This document shows positions 7,635 to 15,769 of a stretch of DNA of 64,000 bases, in pieces. The notes beneath the pieces are model-generated. The model was not told where the DNA came from, did no database searches, and saw only the letters and a list, made by a program, of their open reading frames with translations. A program made the translations under genes and the position numbers. The stretch is from Actinomadura viridilutea. GTDB lineage: Bacteria; Actinomycetota; Actinomycetes; Streptosporangiales; Streptosporangiaceae. Numbering within the stretch: the first letter of the stretch is position 1; each line of letters opens with the position of its first letter. The DNA lies in assembly GCA_003001795.1 (NCBI GenBank), contig PVNI01000022.1:52072-116071 (forward strand), given 5' to 3'.

Positions 7635-8828
7635 ATGAGCTTCGAGATCCCGCCGTCGGTGCGTCCGGTCCGCGACGCCGTGCACGCCTTCATGACCGAG
7701 CGCGTCGAGCCCGCCGAGCCCGTGCTGCGCCGCGGGGACGAGGAGGCCGCCGCGCTGATGGCCGAGCTGCGGCGCGAGGCCAAGGCCGAGGGGCTGTGGG
7801 CGCTCGGGCATCCGCGGGAGCTGGGCGGCGGCGGACTGCCGTTCCTCGACTACGTGTACGTCAACGAGGTCCAGGGGCGCAGCGAGTTCGGGCAGCTGGC
7901 GCTCGGCACCTTCACGCTGCAGGACTCGCTGATGCTGCACCGGTACGCCACCGCGGCGCAGCGCGAGCGGTTCCTCGAGCCGCTGGTCCGCGCCGAGATC
8001 AACCCGAGCTTCGCGATGACCGAGCCGGGCGTGGCCGGCTCCGACCCCACTCAGATCACCACGACCGCCGTGCTGGAGGACGGCCACTGGGTGATCCGCG
8101 GCCGCAAGTGGTTCACCACGCTGGCGAGCAGCGCCGCGTACACCGCGGTGATGTGCCGCACCGAGCCCGAGGGCGCACCGCCCCATCGCGCGTTCAGCAT
8201 CATCCTGGTGCCGACGGACACGCCCGGCTGCACAATCGTGCGGGAGATGCCGGTGCTCGGGCTCGAGGGCGGGCACTGCGAGGTGCTCTACGACGAGGTC
8301 CGCGTCCCCGAGGACCACCTGCTCGGGCCGCGCGGCCACGGGTTCGCCATCGCGCAGGAGCGCCTCGGACCGGGCCGGATCTTCCACTGCATGCGCTTCC
8401 TCGGGCAGGCGCAGCGCGCCTTCGACCTGATGTGCGCGCGGCTCAACGAGCGCCGCGCCTTCGGCGGGCCGCTGGCCGACAAGCAGCTCATGCAGCAGCA
8501 CGTGTTCGACTCCTACGCCGAGATCCAGGCCGCCAGGCTGCTCACCCTGCAGGCGGCCCACAAGATCGACTCCGGCCAGCAGGCCCGGGTGGAGATCGGG
8601 GCGGTCAAGGTGGTGGCGGCGCGGATGCTCAACGCCGTCATCGACCGGGCCGTCCAGGTGTACGGCGCCGAGGGGCTGACCGAGGACACCCCGCTGGGCC
8701 GCATGTACCGGCACGCCCGCGCCGCGCGCATCTTCGACGGGCCCGACGAGGTGCACGTCGCCGCCACCGCCCGCCGCGTCCTGAAGGAGTACGCCGAGGG
8801 CCGCACCTGGGAGTTCGCCCTGCGCTGA
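7635..8828 (+). CDS. Acyl-CoA dehydrogenase, ACAD10/11-like
   Basis: 397-residue FAD flavoprotein of the acyl-CoA dehydrogenase fold. It has FAMTEPGVAGSDPTQI (flavin/substrate region), KWFTTLASSA, and a C-terminal ARIFDGPDEVH in place of the usual FEGTSEIQ. The GPDE version is characteristic of the ACAD10/11 branch. Members of that branch work with an APH-like kinase on hydroxyacyl-CoAs by phosphorylation and elimination; this is established for mammalian ACAD10/11 and inferred here. Start ATG 7635 has AGGAGAGG 8 bases upstream; the in-frame GTG at 7626 would overlap that site. Divergent from DUF6285. Confidence 0.88.
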   Translation: MSFEIPPSVRPVRDAVHAFMTERVEPAEPVLRRGDEEAAALMAELRREAKAEGLWALGHPRELGGGGLPFLDYVYVNEVQGRSEFGQLALGTFTLQDSLMLHRYATAAQRERFLEPLVRAEINPSFAMTEPGVAGSDPTQITTTAVLEDGHWVIRGRKWFTTLASSAAYTAVMCRTEPEGAPPHRAFSIILVPTDTPGCTIVREMPVLGLEGGHCEVLYDEVRVPEDHLLGPRGHGFAIAQERLGPGRIFHCMRFLGQAQRAFDLMCARLNERRAFGGPLADKQLMQQHVFDSYAEIQAARLLTLQAAHKIDSGQQARVEIGAVKVVAARMLNAVIDRAVQVYGAEGLTEDTPLGRMYRHARAARIFDGPDEVHVAATARRVLKEYAEGRTWEFALR

Positions 8829-8956
8829 CCACGCGTCCGGGATCGCGAGGCGGGCCGCCGGAAGGGCCGTCAAGGGCGGCGCGCGGCCGGGTCCGGCCCG
8901 GCGGCGCCGCCTGGGCCTTTCCCGCCGACCGGATCAGGCACGGGACGCGGACGAAT

Positions 8957-8977
8957 AAACAGGTTAGTTTCCTGTTT
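8957..8977. promoter_or_regulatory. Operator candidate upstream of GH20 gene
   Basis: Perfect inverted repeat AAACAGG (8957-8963) / CCTGTTT (8971-8977) with a 7-bp TTAGTTT centre, 38 bp upstream of the hexosaminidase start. AT-rich against a GC-rich background. It does not match the DasR consensus, so a different sugar-responsive repressor is more likely. Confidence 0.5.
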
Positions 8978-9014
8978 CAACGCGACACTCCCCCGTGCTC
9001 ACGGAGGACGACCG

Positions 9015-11822
9015 ATGAGGATCCCGATGAGAGCCACGGCGGGCGCCTCGGCCGCCGCGCTGACCGCAGCGCTCGCCGTGATCGCGGCCCCGGCGCCGGG
9101 CGCGGCGGCGGCCTGCCGCCCCGACGCCGGCGACCTCCTGCTGACCTACCAGCCGATCGACCACACCGTGGCGGACGCCCAGTACGTCCGCGCCCGGCTC
9201 ACGCTGGCCAACCGCGACCGGCGCTGCGGCCTGGGACGCGACTGGGCGCTGTACTTCACGTCCGTGCGCCGGCCCGCGGCCGTGCTGTCGGGGACGGTGG
9301 GCGAGGCCGCGCGGCGGCGGCTCGCCGACCAGGGCCTCACGGTGGCCCGCGCGGACAAGGCGCAGAGCGGCGACTTCTACGTGCTCGAACCGACCGCGGC
9401 CTTCCGCCCGGTCGGCCCCGGGCAGCGCCGCGCCGTCGACATCGACATGGAACTGTGGAGCGTGCACAAGTCCGACGCGCCGGCCGGGTGGGCGATCGCG
9501 TTCGGCCGCGGCGCGCCGCGCTGGGTGCCCGCCAAGTCCCTGCTCGACCCGAACGACCCCAAGCAGACCAAGGCGTTCTCCGGCGACAACCGGCCGGTGC
9601 AGAACGCGGCCACCCGTTTCGCCGAGAACTCCTCCATCCGGCCCGTGCGGCTCACCTTGCGGCAGCGGCTCGTCCCCCAGCCGCTGTCGGCCGCGGAGAC
9701 CGGCGGGACGGTGCGGATCGGCGGGGCCTCCCCGATCCGGTACGACGGCGAGCTCCGCGGCGAGGCCGACTACCTGCGCTCCGCGCTGCGCGACGTGGCG
9801 CGAGGACGCGGCGCGCCGATCACGCTGCGGCTCGACCCCCGTCTGGACGTGGACGGGAACGGCCGTCCCGACGCCGAGGGCTACCGGTTGACGGCGACCG
9901 GCGGCGGCGTGCGGATCGTCGGCGCCGACCGGGCCGGGGTGCTGTACGGGGTGCAGACGCTGCGGCAGCTCGTCCCCGCGTCCGCCTACCGGGCGGCGGC
10001 CGGCGGCGACCGCGCCTCCACCGTGGCGGTGCCGCGCGCCGTGATCGCCGACGCGCCGCTGTTCGGCTACCGCGGGCTGATGATCGACGTGTCGCGGCAC
10101 TTCGAGAGCAAGCGAACGATCATGAAGTTCCTCGACCTCATGGCGTTCACCAAGCTCAACCGGCTGCACCTGGGGCTGTCCAACGACGAGGGCTGGCGGC
10201 TGGAGATCCCCGGCCTGCCCGAGCTGACCGGGTTCGGCGCGCGCCGCGCCTTCGACCCCGCCGAGCGGCGGGCGCTGCACCCGGCCATGGGGTCGGTCGA
10301 CGACCTGGGCGGCGGCGACGGCATCGGCGGCAAGCCCCGCGACGAGGCCGCCGCCAACCTCGGCCCGCGTCCCTCCTACCAGGGGTACGAGCACGCGCTG
10401 ATCAACTTCGTCGGCAAGGGCGGCGGCCACTACTCCGTGCGCGACTTCCAGGAGATCCTGCGGTACGCCACCGAGCGGCACATCGAGGTCGTGCCGGAGT
10501 TCGACATGCCCGCGCACGCCCGGGCCGCCGTCCTGGCGATGGAGCGCCGCCACGAGCGCACCGGTGACGCCACGTACCGCCTGGTGGACCCCGCCGACAC
10601 CTCCCGGCACGTCAGCGTGCAGGGCTACACCGACAACCTCGTCAACCCGTGCGTCCCCGGCACGTACCGCTTCCTGGACAAGGTCGTGACCGAGGTGGCG
10701 AAGATGTACCGGGCGGCGGGCGCGCCGCTCAACCGGATCAACCTCGGCGGGGACGAGCCCCCGGGGCCGCCGGAGGGCTGGTGGTCGGGCTCGCCCGCGT
10801 GCCAGGCCAACCCGGAGACGGCGGGCAAGTCGGGCGAGGAGCTGGCAGACCTGTTCTTCATCAAGTGGAACCGCATCGCGCTCAAGGCCGCGCGCACCAC
10901 CGCCGGGTGGGAGGACGCCACCGCCCCCGACCGCGCGCTGCGTTTGAAGAACTTCGCACCGCTGGCATGGCAGAACGTGTGGGGCTGGGGCCGCGAGGAC
11001 TGGGCGTACCGGTTCGCCAACGAGGGCACCCCGGTGATCCTGGCGCACGCCACCAACCTGTACATGGACCTGGCCTACAACAAGGATCCGGACGAGGTCG
11101 GCTACTACTGGGCGGCCTACGTCGACGAGAAGAGCACCTTCACCTACCAGCCGTTCGACATGTACGCCAACGCCACCGAGGACCGCTGGGGCAACCCGCT
11201 CACCCCGGACCCGCGGTGGGAGCGGCTGACGGAGAAGGGCCGCGCGAACATCCTCGGCCTGGAAGCGCAGCTGTGGGGCGAGAACGGCAAGACCCCGCGG
11301 ATCCGCGAGTACCAGGCCATCCCCAAGATGCTGGGCGTCGCGGAACGGGCGTGGAACCGCCGGACCCCGTCGCCCGAGCGGATGCCCGAGGCGTGGAACG
11401 TGTTCAGCAACACGCTGGGGCAGGTCGCCTTCCCGCTGCTGTCGTTCTACCGGCCGGTGGGGCTGCCCGGTGAAACGGGCGTGAACTACCGCGTCCCGCT
11501 GCCCGGCGGCAGGATCTCCGGCGGGACGCTGACCGCCAACGTCCGCAATCCAGGGATGACGGTCGAGTACTCGACCGACGGGATACGGTGGCGCACCTAC
11601 ACCGGTCCGGCCGCCGTCGGGTCGTACGCGCTGACCCGCACCCGCGCCGCGGACGGGCGCACCAGCCGGATCTCCCCGGTGGACGTGCCCGCCTGGCAGA
11701 GCGGCGCGGCCTACGCTCGGGGCGCCGTCGTCACCCACCAAGGCGAGCTGTATCGCGCGGCGCGGCCGAGCACCGGACGGGCGCCGGATCTGTCCCCGGA
11801 CGCGTGGATCCCGGTGCGCTGA
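9015..11822 (+). CDS. Secreted beta-N-acetylhexosaminidase, GH20, multidomain
   Basis: 935 residues. A signal peptide spans about 1-33 (Arg N-region, Ala-rich core, cleavage near AAA-AC). A chitobiase-type N-terminal sugar-binding domain follows (about 35-200), then the GH20b domain (about 210-340) and the GH20 catalytic barrel (about 345-800). Catalytic D580-E581 lie in the NLGGDEPPG motif. A C-terminal Ig-like piece (about 815-885) precedes a short chitin-binding module with W-Y-W spacing (about 888-935). It releases terminal GlcNAc/GalNAc from chitobiose and glycans outside the cell. Start ATG 9015 has GGAGG 7 bases upstream. The architecture resembles Serratia chitobiase plus a chitin-binding tail. 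Followed by a terminator. Confidence 0.92.
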   Translation: MRIPMRATAGASAAALTAALAVIAAPAPGAAAACRPDAGDLLLTYQPIDHTVADAQYVRARLTLANRDRRCGLGRDWALYFTSVRRPAAVLSGTVGEAARRRLADQGLTVARADKAQSGDFYVLEPTAAFRPVGPGQRRAVDIDMELWSVHKSDAPAGWAIAFGRGAPRWVPAKSLLDPNDPKQTKAFSGDNRPVQNAATRFAENSSIRPVRLTLRQRLVPQPLSAAETGGTVRIGGASPIRYDGELRGEADYLRSALRDVARGRGAPITLRLDPRLDVDGNGRPDAEGYRLTATGGGVRIVGADRAGVLYGVQTLRQLVPASAYRAAAGGDRASTVAVPRAVIADAPLFGYRGLMIDVSRHFESKRTIMKFLDLMAFTKLNRLHLGLSNDEGWRLEIPGLPELTGFGARRAFDPAERRALHPAMGSVDDLGGGDGIGGKPRDEAAANLGPRPSYQGYEHALINFVGKGGGHYSVRDFQEILRYATERHIEVVPEFDMPAHARAAVLAMERRHERTGDATYRLVDPADTSRHVSVQGYTDNLVNPCVPGTYRFLDKVVTEVAKMYRAAGAPLNRINLGGDEPPGPPEGWWSGSPACQANPETAGKSGEELADLFFIKWNRIALKAARTTAGWEDATAPDRALRLKNFAPLAWQNVWGWGREDWAYRFANEGTPVILAHATNLYMDLAYNKDPDEVGYYWAAYVDEKSTFTYQPFDMYANATEDRWGNPLTPDPRWERLTEKGRANILGLEAQLWGENGKTPRIREYQAIPKMLGVAERAWNRRTPSPERMPEAWNVFSNTLGQVAFPLLSFYRPVGLPGETGVNYRVPLPGGRISGGTLTANVRNPGMTVEYSTDGIRWRTYTGPAAVGSYALTRTRAADGRTSRISPVDVPAWQSGAAYARGAVVTHQGELYRAARPSTGRAPDLSPDAWIPVR

Positions 11823-11831
11823 GCGCACGGT

Positions 11832-11870
11832 GACGGCCGGGCCGCGCGGGTGGACGCCGGCCCGGCCGTC
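11832..11870. terminator. Terminator hairpin after GH20 gene
   Basis: 12-bp perfect stem, arms 11832-11843 and 11859-11870, 15-base loop, 9 bases after the stop codon. Its presence argues that the next gene starts later, at 11988. Confidence 0.65.
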
Positions 11871-11987
11871 CGCCACGAGCAAGACTTGTCAAAGCTCCGA
11901 CCATGGTCCCCCATATCGGTCGTGTCGCAGCGTATCCAGGGAAGCACCCTCCGTGATCTAGTCCACGATCTTCACTGGGAGGGAAGG

Positions 11988-12785
11988 GTGCGCGCGACAC
12001 AAGCCGTCCGCACGGCCCTGATGACAGGCGCCATGCTGTGCGGAACCGTCCCGATTGTCCAGGCCACCGCGGCCCACGCCGACGATCTCGCCATCGAACC
12101 GCGGGTCGTCCGTCCCGGCCAGCGCGTCACCGTGACCGGCACCTGCACCGACGCCGACGACCTCGTCCGGGTGACCGGCGCGGCGCGGGGCGTCGGCGCG
12201 GTCCGGGACGGCTGGTTCTCGGTGAACGCGCTGGTGAACGACGCCCTGGCCGGCAGCCATGTGCTCCGGGCCAGGTGCGCGGAGTCCAGGAGGGCCCTCG
12301 CGGGCAGGCTCGACGTCCGCCCGGTCGACGACGACGGGGACCCCGGGCCGGACCACGAAGGCGACGGCTTCGGACGCGAGGACGAGTTCGGCCACGAGGG
12401 CGACCACGGCGGGCACGACAAGGACAAGGGCAAGCACGCCGGCGGCGGCCTGTTCAAGCAGGAGAAGGTCGTCATCGGCGACTTCGAGGAGAAGAAGAAG
12501 GGCGGCGGCGGCTTCGTCGGCGGCGGTGTCGGCGGAGGCGGTGTCGGCGGAGGCGGTGTCGGCGGAGGCGGTGTCGGCGGAGGCGGCGGCGGTGTCGGCG
12601 CCGGCGGACCGGGGGTCGTCGGCCGGGGTCCGAGCCCGACGCCGCGCGGCTATGTCGCGGCGGGCGGCGGCGGCACGCAGGGGCCCGAGGTCCCGTGGCT
12701 GCCGGCCGGGGTGGTGCTGCTCGTCACGGCCGCAGGCATCGGCGGGACGGTGCTGATCCGTTCCCGGGCCCGTGCGCGGGCGTGA
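11988..12785 (+). CDS. Exported Gly-repeat protein with C-terminal membrane anchor
   Basis: 265 residues from GTG 11988, preceded by GGGAGGGA. Residues 1-30 form a signal peptide (RATQAVRTALMTGAMLCG, then VQATAAHA-DD). A beta-rich domain follows (about 30-110, EPRVVRPGQRVTVTGTC), then a charged stretch rich in Asp, Glu, Gly and His, a (GGVGG)n tract, and a C-terminal membrane helix ending in RSRARARA. The tail looks like a sorting signal (hydrophobic span plus Arg-rich end), but LPAG precedes the helix instead of LPxTG. The stop overlaps the downstream sortase gene by 14 bases, so this is the likely sortase substrate or partner. Not recognised as a named family. Confidence 0.75.
   Translation: MRATQAVRTALMTGAMLCGTVPIVQATAAHADDLAIEPRVVRPGQRVTVTGTCTDADDLVRVTGAARGVGAVRDGWFSVNALVNDALAGSHVLRARCAESRRALAGRLDVRPVDDDGDPGPDHEGDGFGREDEFGHEGDHGGHDKDKGKHAGGGLFKQEKVVIGDFEEKKKGGGGFVGGGVGGGGVGGGGVGGGGVGGGGGGVGAGGPGVVGRGPSPTPRGYVAAGGGGTQGPEVPWLPAGVVLLVTAAGIGGTVLIRSRARARA
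12522..12581 (+). repeat. Four perfect 15-bp in-frame repeats encoding GGVGG
   Basis: Unit GGCGGTGTCGGCGGA is repeated at 12522, 12537, 12552 and 12567, followed by a degenerate copy. It encodes a flexible Gly/Val linker and is prone to copy-number change. Confidence 0.9.
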
Positions 12786-13392
12786 TCGGGGCCTGCTCCT
12801 CGCCGCCGGGCTGGCGGTCATCGGCGCGGTAGCGGTCGGGAACGGGGTGCGGAGCAACGTCTCCTCGGCCCGACCCTACAGCGATTACGGGGGTCCCCGC
12901 GTGCTCTGGCGCATCCCCGACGGGCCGGCGCTGCCGCCGTCGCCGCCCACCCGCATCGAGATCCCGTCCGTCGGGGTGCGTGCGCGGGTGATGCCGGTCG
13001 GCCGGAACCGCGACGGCACCGTGGAGGTGCCGCCGTTCGAGCACTCCGACGTCGCCGGGTGGTACAAGCACGGCCCGGCCCCCGGTGCTCGGGGGCCGTC
13101 CGTGTTGCTCGGCCACTACGACGACACGCGCGGACCGGCCGTCTTCTACCGGCTGCACAAGGTGAAGCCCGGCGCGAAGGTGCGCGTGACACGCAAGGAC
13201 GGACGCACCGCGGTGTTCCGCGTGGACGCCAAGGAGCAGGTGCCCAAGCGGCGGTTCCCGCGCGAACGCGTCTACGGGGCGGTGCGGTACGCCGGACTGC
13301 GTCTGGTGACGTGCGGCGGCGCGTTCAACCACAGGGGGCGCACCTACCGTGACAACGTCATCGTCTACGCGCACCTGGTGGGCGAGAGCTGA
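12772..13392 (+). CDS. srtF: Class F sortase
   Basis: 206 residues with one N-terminal membrane helix (about 6-24) and a sortase barrel. H115 in VLLGHYDD, C181 in LVTCGG and an Arg in HRGRTYRDN (R190 or R193) form the catalytic trio of cysteine transpeptidases. Short length and this motif set match the class F sortases common in actinobacteria. The GTG start at 12772 lies inside the upstream Gly-repeat gene (14-bp overlap), implying translational coupling and joint function in surface attachment. Confidence 0.85.
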   Translation: MRGRDRGLLLAAGLAVIGAVAVGNGVRSNVSSARPYSDYGGPRVLWRIPDGPALPPSPPTRIEIPSVGVRARVMPVGRNRDGTVEVPPFEHSDVAGWYKHGPAPGARGPSVLLGHYDDTRGPAVFYRLHKVKPGAKVRVTRKDGRTAVFRVDAKEQVPKRRFPRERVYGAVRYAGLRLVTCGGAFNHRGRTYRDNVIVYAHLVGES

Positions 13393-13445
13393 GGACGAGC
13401 GTTGGGGACGGGCGTTGAGGACGGGCGCTGACGGGCCGTCCGCGG

Positions 13446-14414
13446 TCAGGGCAGCATCTGCAGCAGATCCCACTCGCTCTCCGCCGCCCGGCGGCCCAAC
13501 GCCGCCAGCTCCACCGACCGCCGCTCGCCGGTGAGGTGCCGCCGGGCCTGCATGACGCAGATGATCGCCCAGCGGGCGACGCCGAACGTCTCCCACCAGC
13601 GCAGCGCCGCACGGTCGACCGGCGCCCCGCCGGCCCGCTCGTACGCCGCGCAGAGCTCCTCGTAGCCGCCGAACCCGCCGACCGGCGGGTCCGCGCCGAA
13701 CCGCCACGCCTTCACGCACAGCCAGCCGAGGTCCTCCAGGGGATCGCCGAGGTGGGCCAGTTCCCAGTCGAGCACGGCGCGGACGCCGTCCGGACCGACG
13801 ACCAGGTTGCCGTTGCGGAAGTCGCCGTGCACGACCACCGCGCCGTGCGCGGGCGGCCGGTCGCGTTCCAGCCGGCGCAGCGCGAGCTCCAGCGCGGGGT
13901 GCGGTTCCCCGCACGCGTCCAGCACGCCGCGCCACGCGGCGAGAACGTCGGTCCGCTCCAACCCGGGCACGGCGTCGACCGGGATGCGGTGCACGGCGGC
14001 GAGGATGCGGCCGCACTCGGCGGCCAGCCGCGGCCGCACGTCCGCCAGCGCCGGGTCCTTGAGGATCCGCCGCGGAATGGTCTGGCCCTCCACGTGCCGC
14101 ATGACGACGAAGTCCGCGCCCAGCGGGCCGTCGGCGCCGCCCGAGGCGACCACCTCGGGGCTCGGCACCCCGGCGGCCGCGGCCGCGCGCGTCAGCTCCG
14201 CCTCGCGCGGCGGCGCGAGGCCCACGTCCGCGCGCCCGGCCGCCATGCGCAGCACGAGCCGGTGCCGCTCCCCCGCCCCGGTGACGGCCTCGAACGCGCA
14301 CGTCACCCGGGACGCGCCGCCGCTGGCGCGGCGCAGGGCGTCGATGCGCACGTCCGGCCCGAAGCGGTCGGCGAGCACCTCGGCCAGCGGCCGGGCCAGC
14401 CGTTCGACGTCCAT
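13446..14414 (-). CDS. APH-like phosphotransferase (FadE36/ACAD10-kinase type)
   Basis: 322 residues with a kinase fold. VVHGDFRNGNLVV holds the catalytic Asp, and AVLDWELAHLGDPLEDLGW holds the metal-binding Asp. The C-terminal ESEWDLLQMLP ending is typical of phosphotransferases encoded with DUF6285 and ACAD10/11-like dehydrogenases. Likely substrate is a hydroxyacyl-CoA or related small molecule, not an antibiotic. Start ATG 14414 has GGGGAGGG just upstream; an earlier in-frame ATG (14450) sits inside a palindrome and has no ribosome binding site. Converges with the sortase gene. Confidence 0.8.
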   Translation of the reverse strand: MDVERLARPLAEVLADRFGPDVRIDALRRASGGASRVTCAFEAVTGAGERHRLVLRMAAGRADVGLAPPREAELTRAAAAAGVPSPEVVASGGADGPLGADFVVMRHVEGQTIPRRILKDPALADVRPRLAAECGRILAAVHRIPVDAVPGLERTDVLAAWRGVLDACGEPHPALELALRRLERDRPPAHGAVVVHGDFRNGNLVVGPDGVRAVLDWELAHLGDPLEDLGWLCVKAWRFGADPPVGGFGGYEELCAAYERAGGAPVDRAALRWWETFGVARWAIICVMQARRHLTGERRSVELAALGRRAAESEWDLLQMLP

Positions 14415-14428
14415 CCGCCCTCCCCGGT

Positions 14429-14440
14429 AAGCGAACGCTT
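14429..14440. promoter_or_regulatory. Palindrome upstream of the phosphotransferase gene
   Basis: AAGCG-AA-CGCTT, a 12-bp near-symmetrical site 15 bp before the start. It could be bound by the TetR protein encoded at 14919-15566, but the short length keeps this tentative. Confidence 0.35.
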
Positions 14441-14508
14441 GCGGCACCATCGCAGGGGCGGGCGCGTCGGCGGGAGCGTCCGCCGCCCCCGGGCGCGGCG
14501 GCGTGCGC

Positions 14509-14910
14509 TCAGGTGCGGCCGTAGGCGTCGTCGAGGCGTTCGATGTCGTCCTCGTCGAAGTCCCCGAACGCGATCTCCAGCACGCGCACCGCCGGCCCGG
14601 ACGAGCCGAGCCGGTGCGTCTGGCCCGCCCGGATGAACACCCGCTCGCCCACCTCCGGCAGCACGCGCCGCCCGTCCACCTCGAACACCGCGCCGGGGTC
14701 GAGCGCGACCCACAGCTCGTCGCGGCGGCGGTGCCGCTGCAGGCTGAGCCGCTGGCCCGGCGCCACGTGGAGCAGCTTCACCGTGGACGGCTCGTTGTGG
14801 GTGAACCGCTCGAAGCGTCCCCAGGGCCGCCGGTCCACCTCGACCCTCGGCTCGTCCCCCGGTCCGGTCTCCCCGCTCGCGGGCGCCTCGGACACAGTCC
14901 CGTCAGTCAA
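14509..14910 (-). CDS. Cupin, mannose-6-phosphate isomerase type II-like
   Basis: 133 residues forming one cupin domain: RPWGRFERFTHNEPSTVKLLHVAPGQRLSLQRHRRRDELW, then a second strand set ending RVFIRAGQTHRLGS. The RPWG start and Q-H-H/H pattern match the C-terminal domain of type II phosphomannose isomerase/GDP-mannose pyrophosphorylase; the nucleotidyltransferase domain is absent. TTG start with GAGGTGAG upstream. It begins 8 bases after the TetR gene ends, so the two form an operon. May be a stand-alone sugar-phosphate isomerase or a binding protein. Confidence 0.8.
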   Translation of the reverse strand: MTDGTVSEAPASGETGPGDEPRVEVDRRPWGRFERFTHNEPSTVKLLHVAPGQRLSLQRHRRRDELWVALDPGAVFEVDGRRVLPEVGERVFIRAGQTHRLGSSGPAVRVLEIAFGDFDEDDIERLDDAYGRT

Positions 14911-14918
14911 CGCTCACC

Positions 14919-15566
14919 TCAGCCATCGTCGTGCGAAGAACCCTCCGGGGCCAGGTCGTAACCGGCGGCGGCGGGCAGGCCGTCGAGGATCAGTTCGACC
15001 AGGCCGTCCACCACCGTCTCGCGCGGCACCTCGTCGGCGTGGTCCAGCCACCAGTCGCCCGCGGTCTGCACCATGCCGACGACCGCGTGCCCCCACACGT
15101 AGGCGCGGGCGCGGTCGGGCAGCCTCCCCTCGGCGATCATGACCTCGGCCAGCTCCCGGCTCACCTCGCGGATCATCGTGCTCATCGCGCTGTGCGTGGA
15201 CGGGTCCTCGGCGCTGGCGCGGTGCATGAGGAACCGGTAGAGGGCCGGGTTCTTGGAGATGACCGCCAGGTAGGTGTCGATGGTGGAGCGGGTGCGGGCG
15301 CGCACCGAGTCGGACCGGGAGAACTCCTCCCGGATGCCCTCGATCAGCTTGCGCGTGTGCCGTTCGGCCAGCGCCCGGTACAGGCCGCTCTTGTCGCCGA
15401 AGTGCCGGTACAGGATGGGCTTGCTGATCCCCGCCTCGGCCGCGATGGCCGCCATCGACGCCTCCGGCCCCTCCCTCTGGATGACCCGGTCGGCCGCTTC
15501 GAGCAGGGCACGCCTGCGATCGGGGTCGCGCCGCGTCCCCCGCCCCGTCGTCTCCCGCGTCACCAT
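14919..15566 (-). CDS. TetR family transcriptional regulator
   Basis: 215 residues. N-terminal HTH (about 18-63): ALLEAADRVIQREGPEASMAAIAAEAGISKPILYRHFGDKSGLYRAL. The remaining all-helical domain binds ligand and dimerises. First gene of a pair with the cupin. Targets may include the acyl-CoA dehydrogenase promoter at 17028-17066, which carries operator-like repeats, but no direct evidence links them. Confidence 0.9.
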   Translation of the reverse strand: MVTRETTGRGTRRDPDRRRALLEAADRVIQREGPEASMAAIAAEAGISKPILYRHFGDKSGLYRALAERHTRKLIEGIREEFSRSDSVRARTRSTIDTYLAVISKNPALYRFLMHRASAEDPSTHSAMSTMIREVSRELAEVMIAEGRLPDRARAYVWGHAVVGMVQTAGDWWLDHADEVPRETVVDGLVELILDGLPAAAGYDLAPEGSSHDDG

Positions 15567-15724
15567 GTCGAGAACGGTACGCTACCCGGTCGCGCGTTCC
15601 GCGCCTGCATCGCCGCATCCCCCGGCGCGCGGTCGCCGCGCGGACGTTCCGGGGCCATGGGCGAGCCCGCCCGCGCCCCGCCCCTCGGCCGGAGGGCGCG
15701 GAGGCGCGGGCGCGCTCACATCGT

Positions 15725-15751
15725 TCGTTCGGCTCGTTCGGCTCGTTCGGC
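15725..15751. repeat. Three tandem 9-bp repeats
   Basis: TCGTTCGGC repeated three times, preceded by a partial TCGT. It lies in the 203-bp gap between the TetR gene and the acyl-CoA dehydrogenase; no gene is seen there. Confidence 0.8.
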
Positions 15752-15769
15752 GCGGTCGCGCTTCGCCCC

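Noticed and set aside
11850..11987. N-terminal extension of the Gly-repeat protein from 11850
   Set aside because: Would begin inside the GH20 terminator and add a non-signal sequence before a clear signal peptide at 11988.
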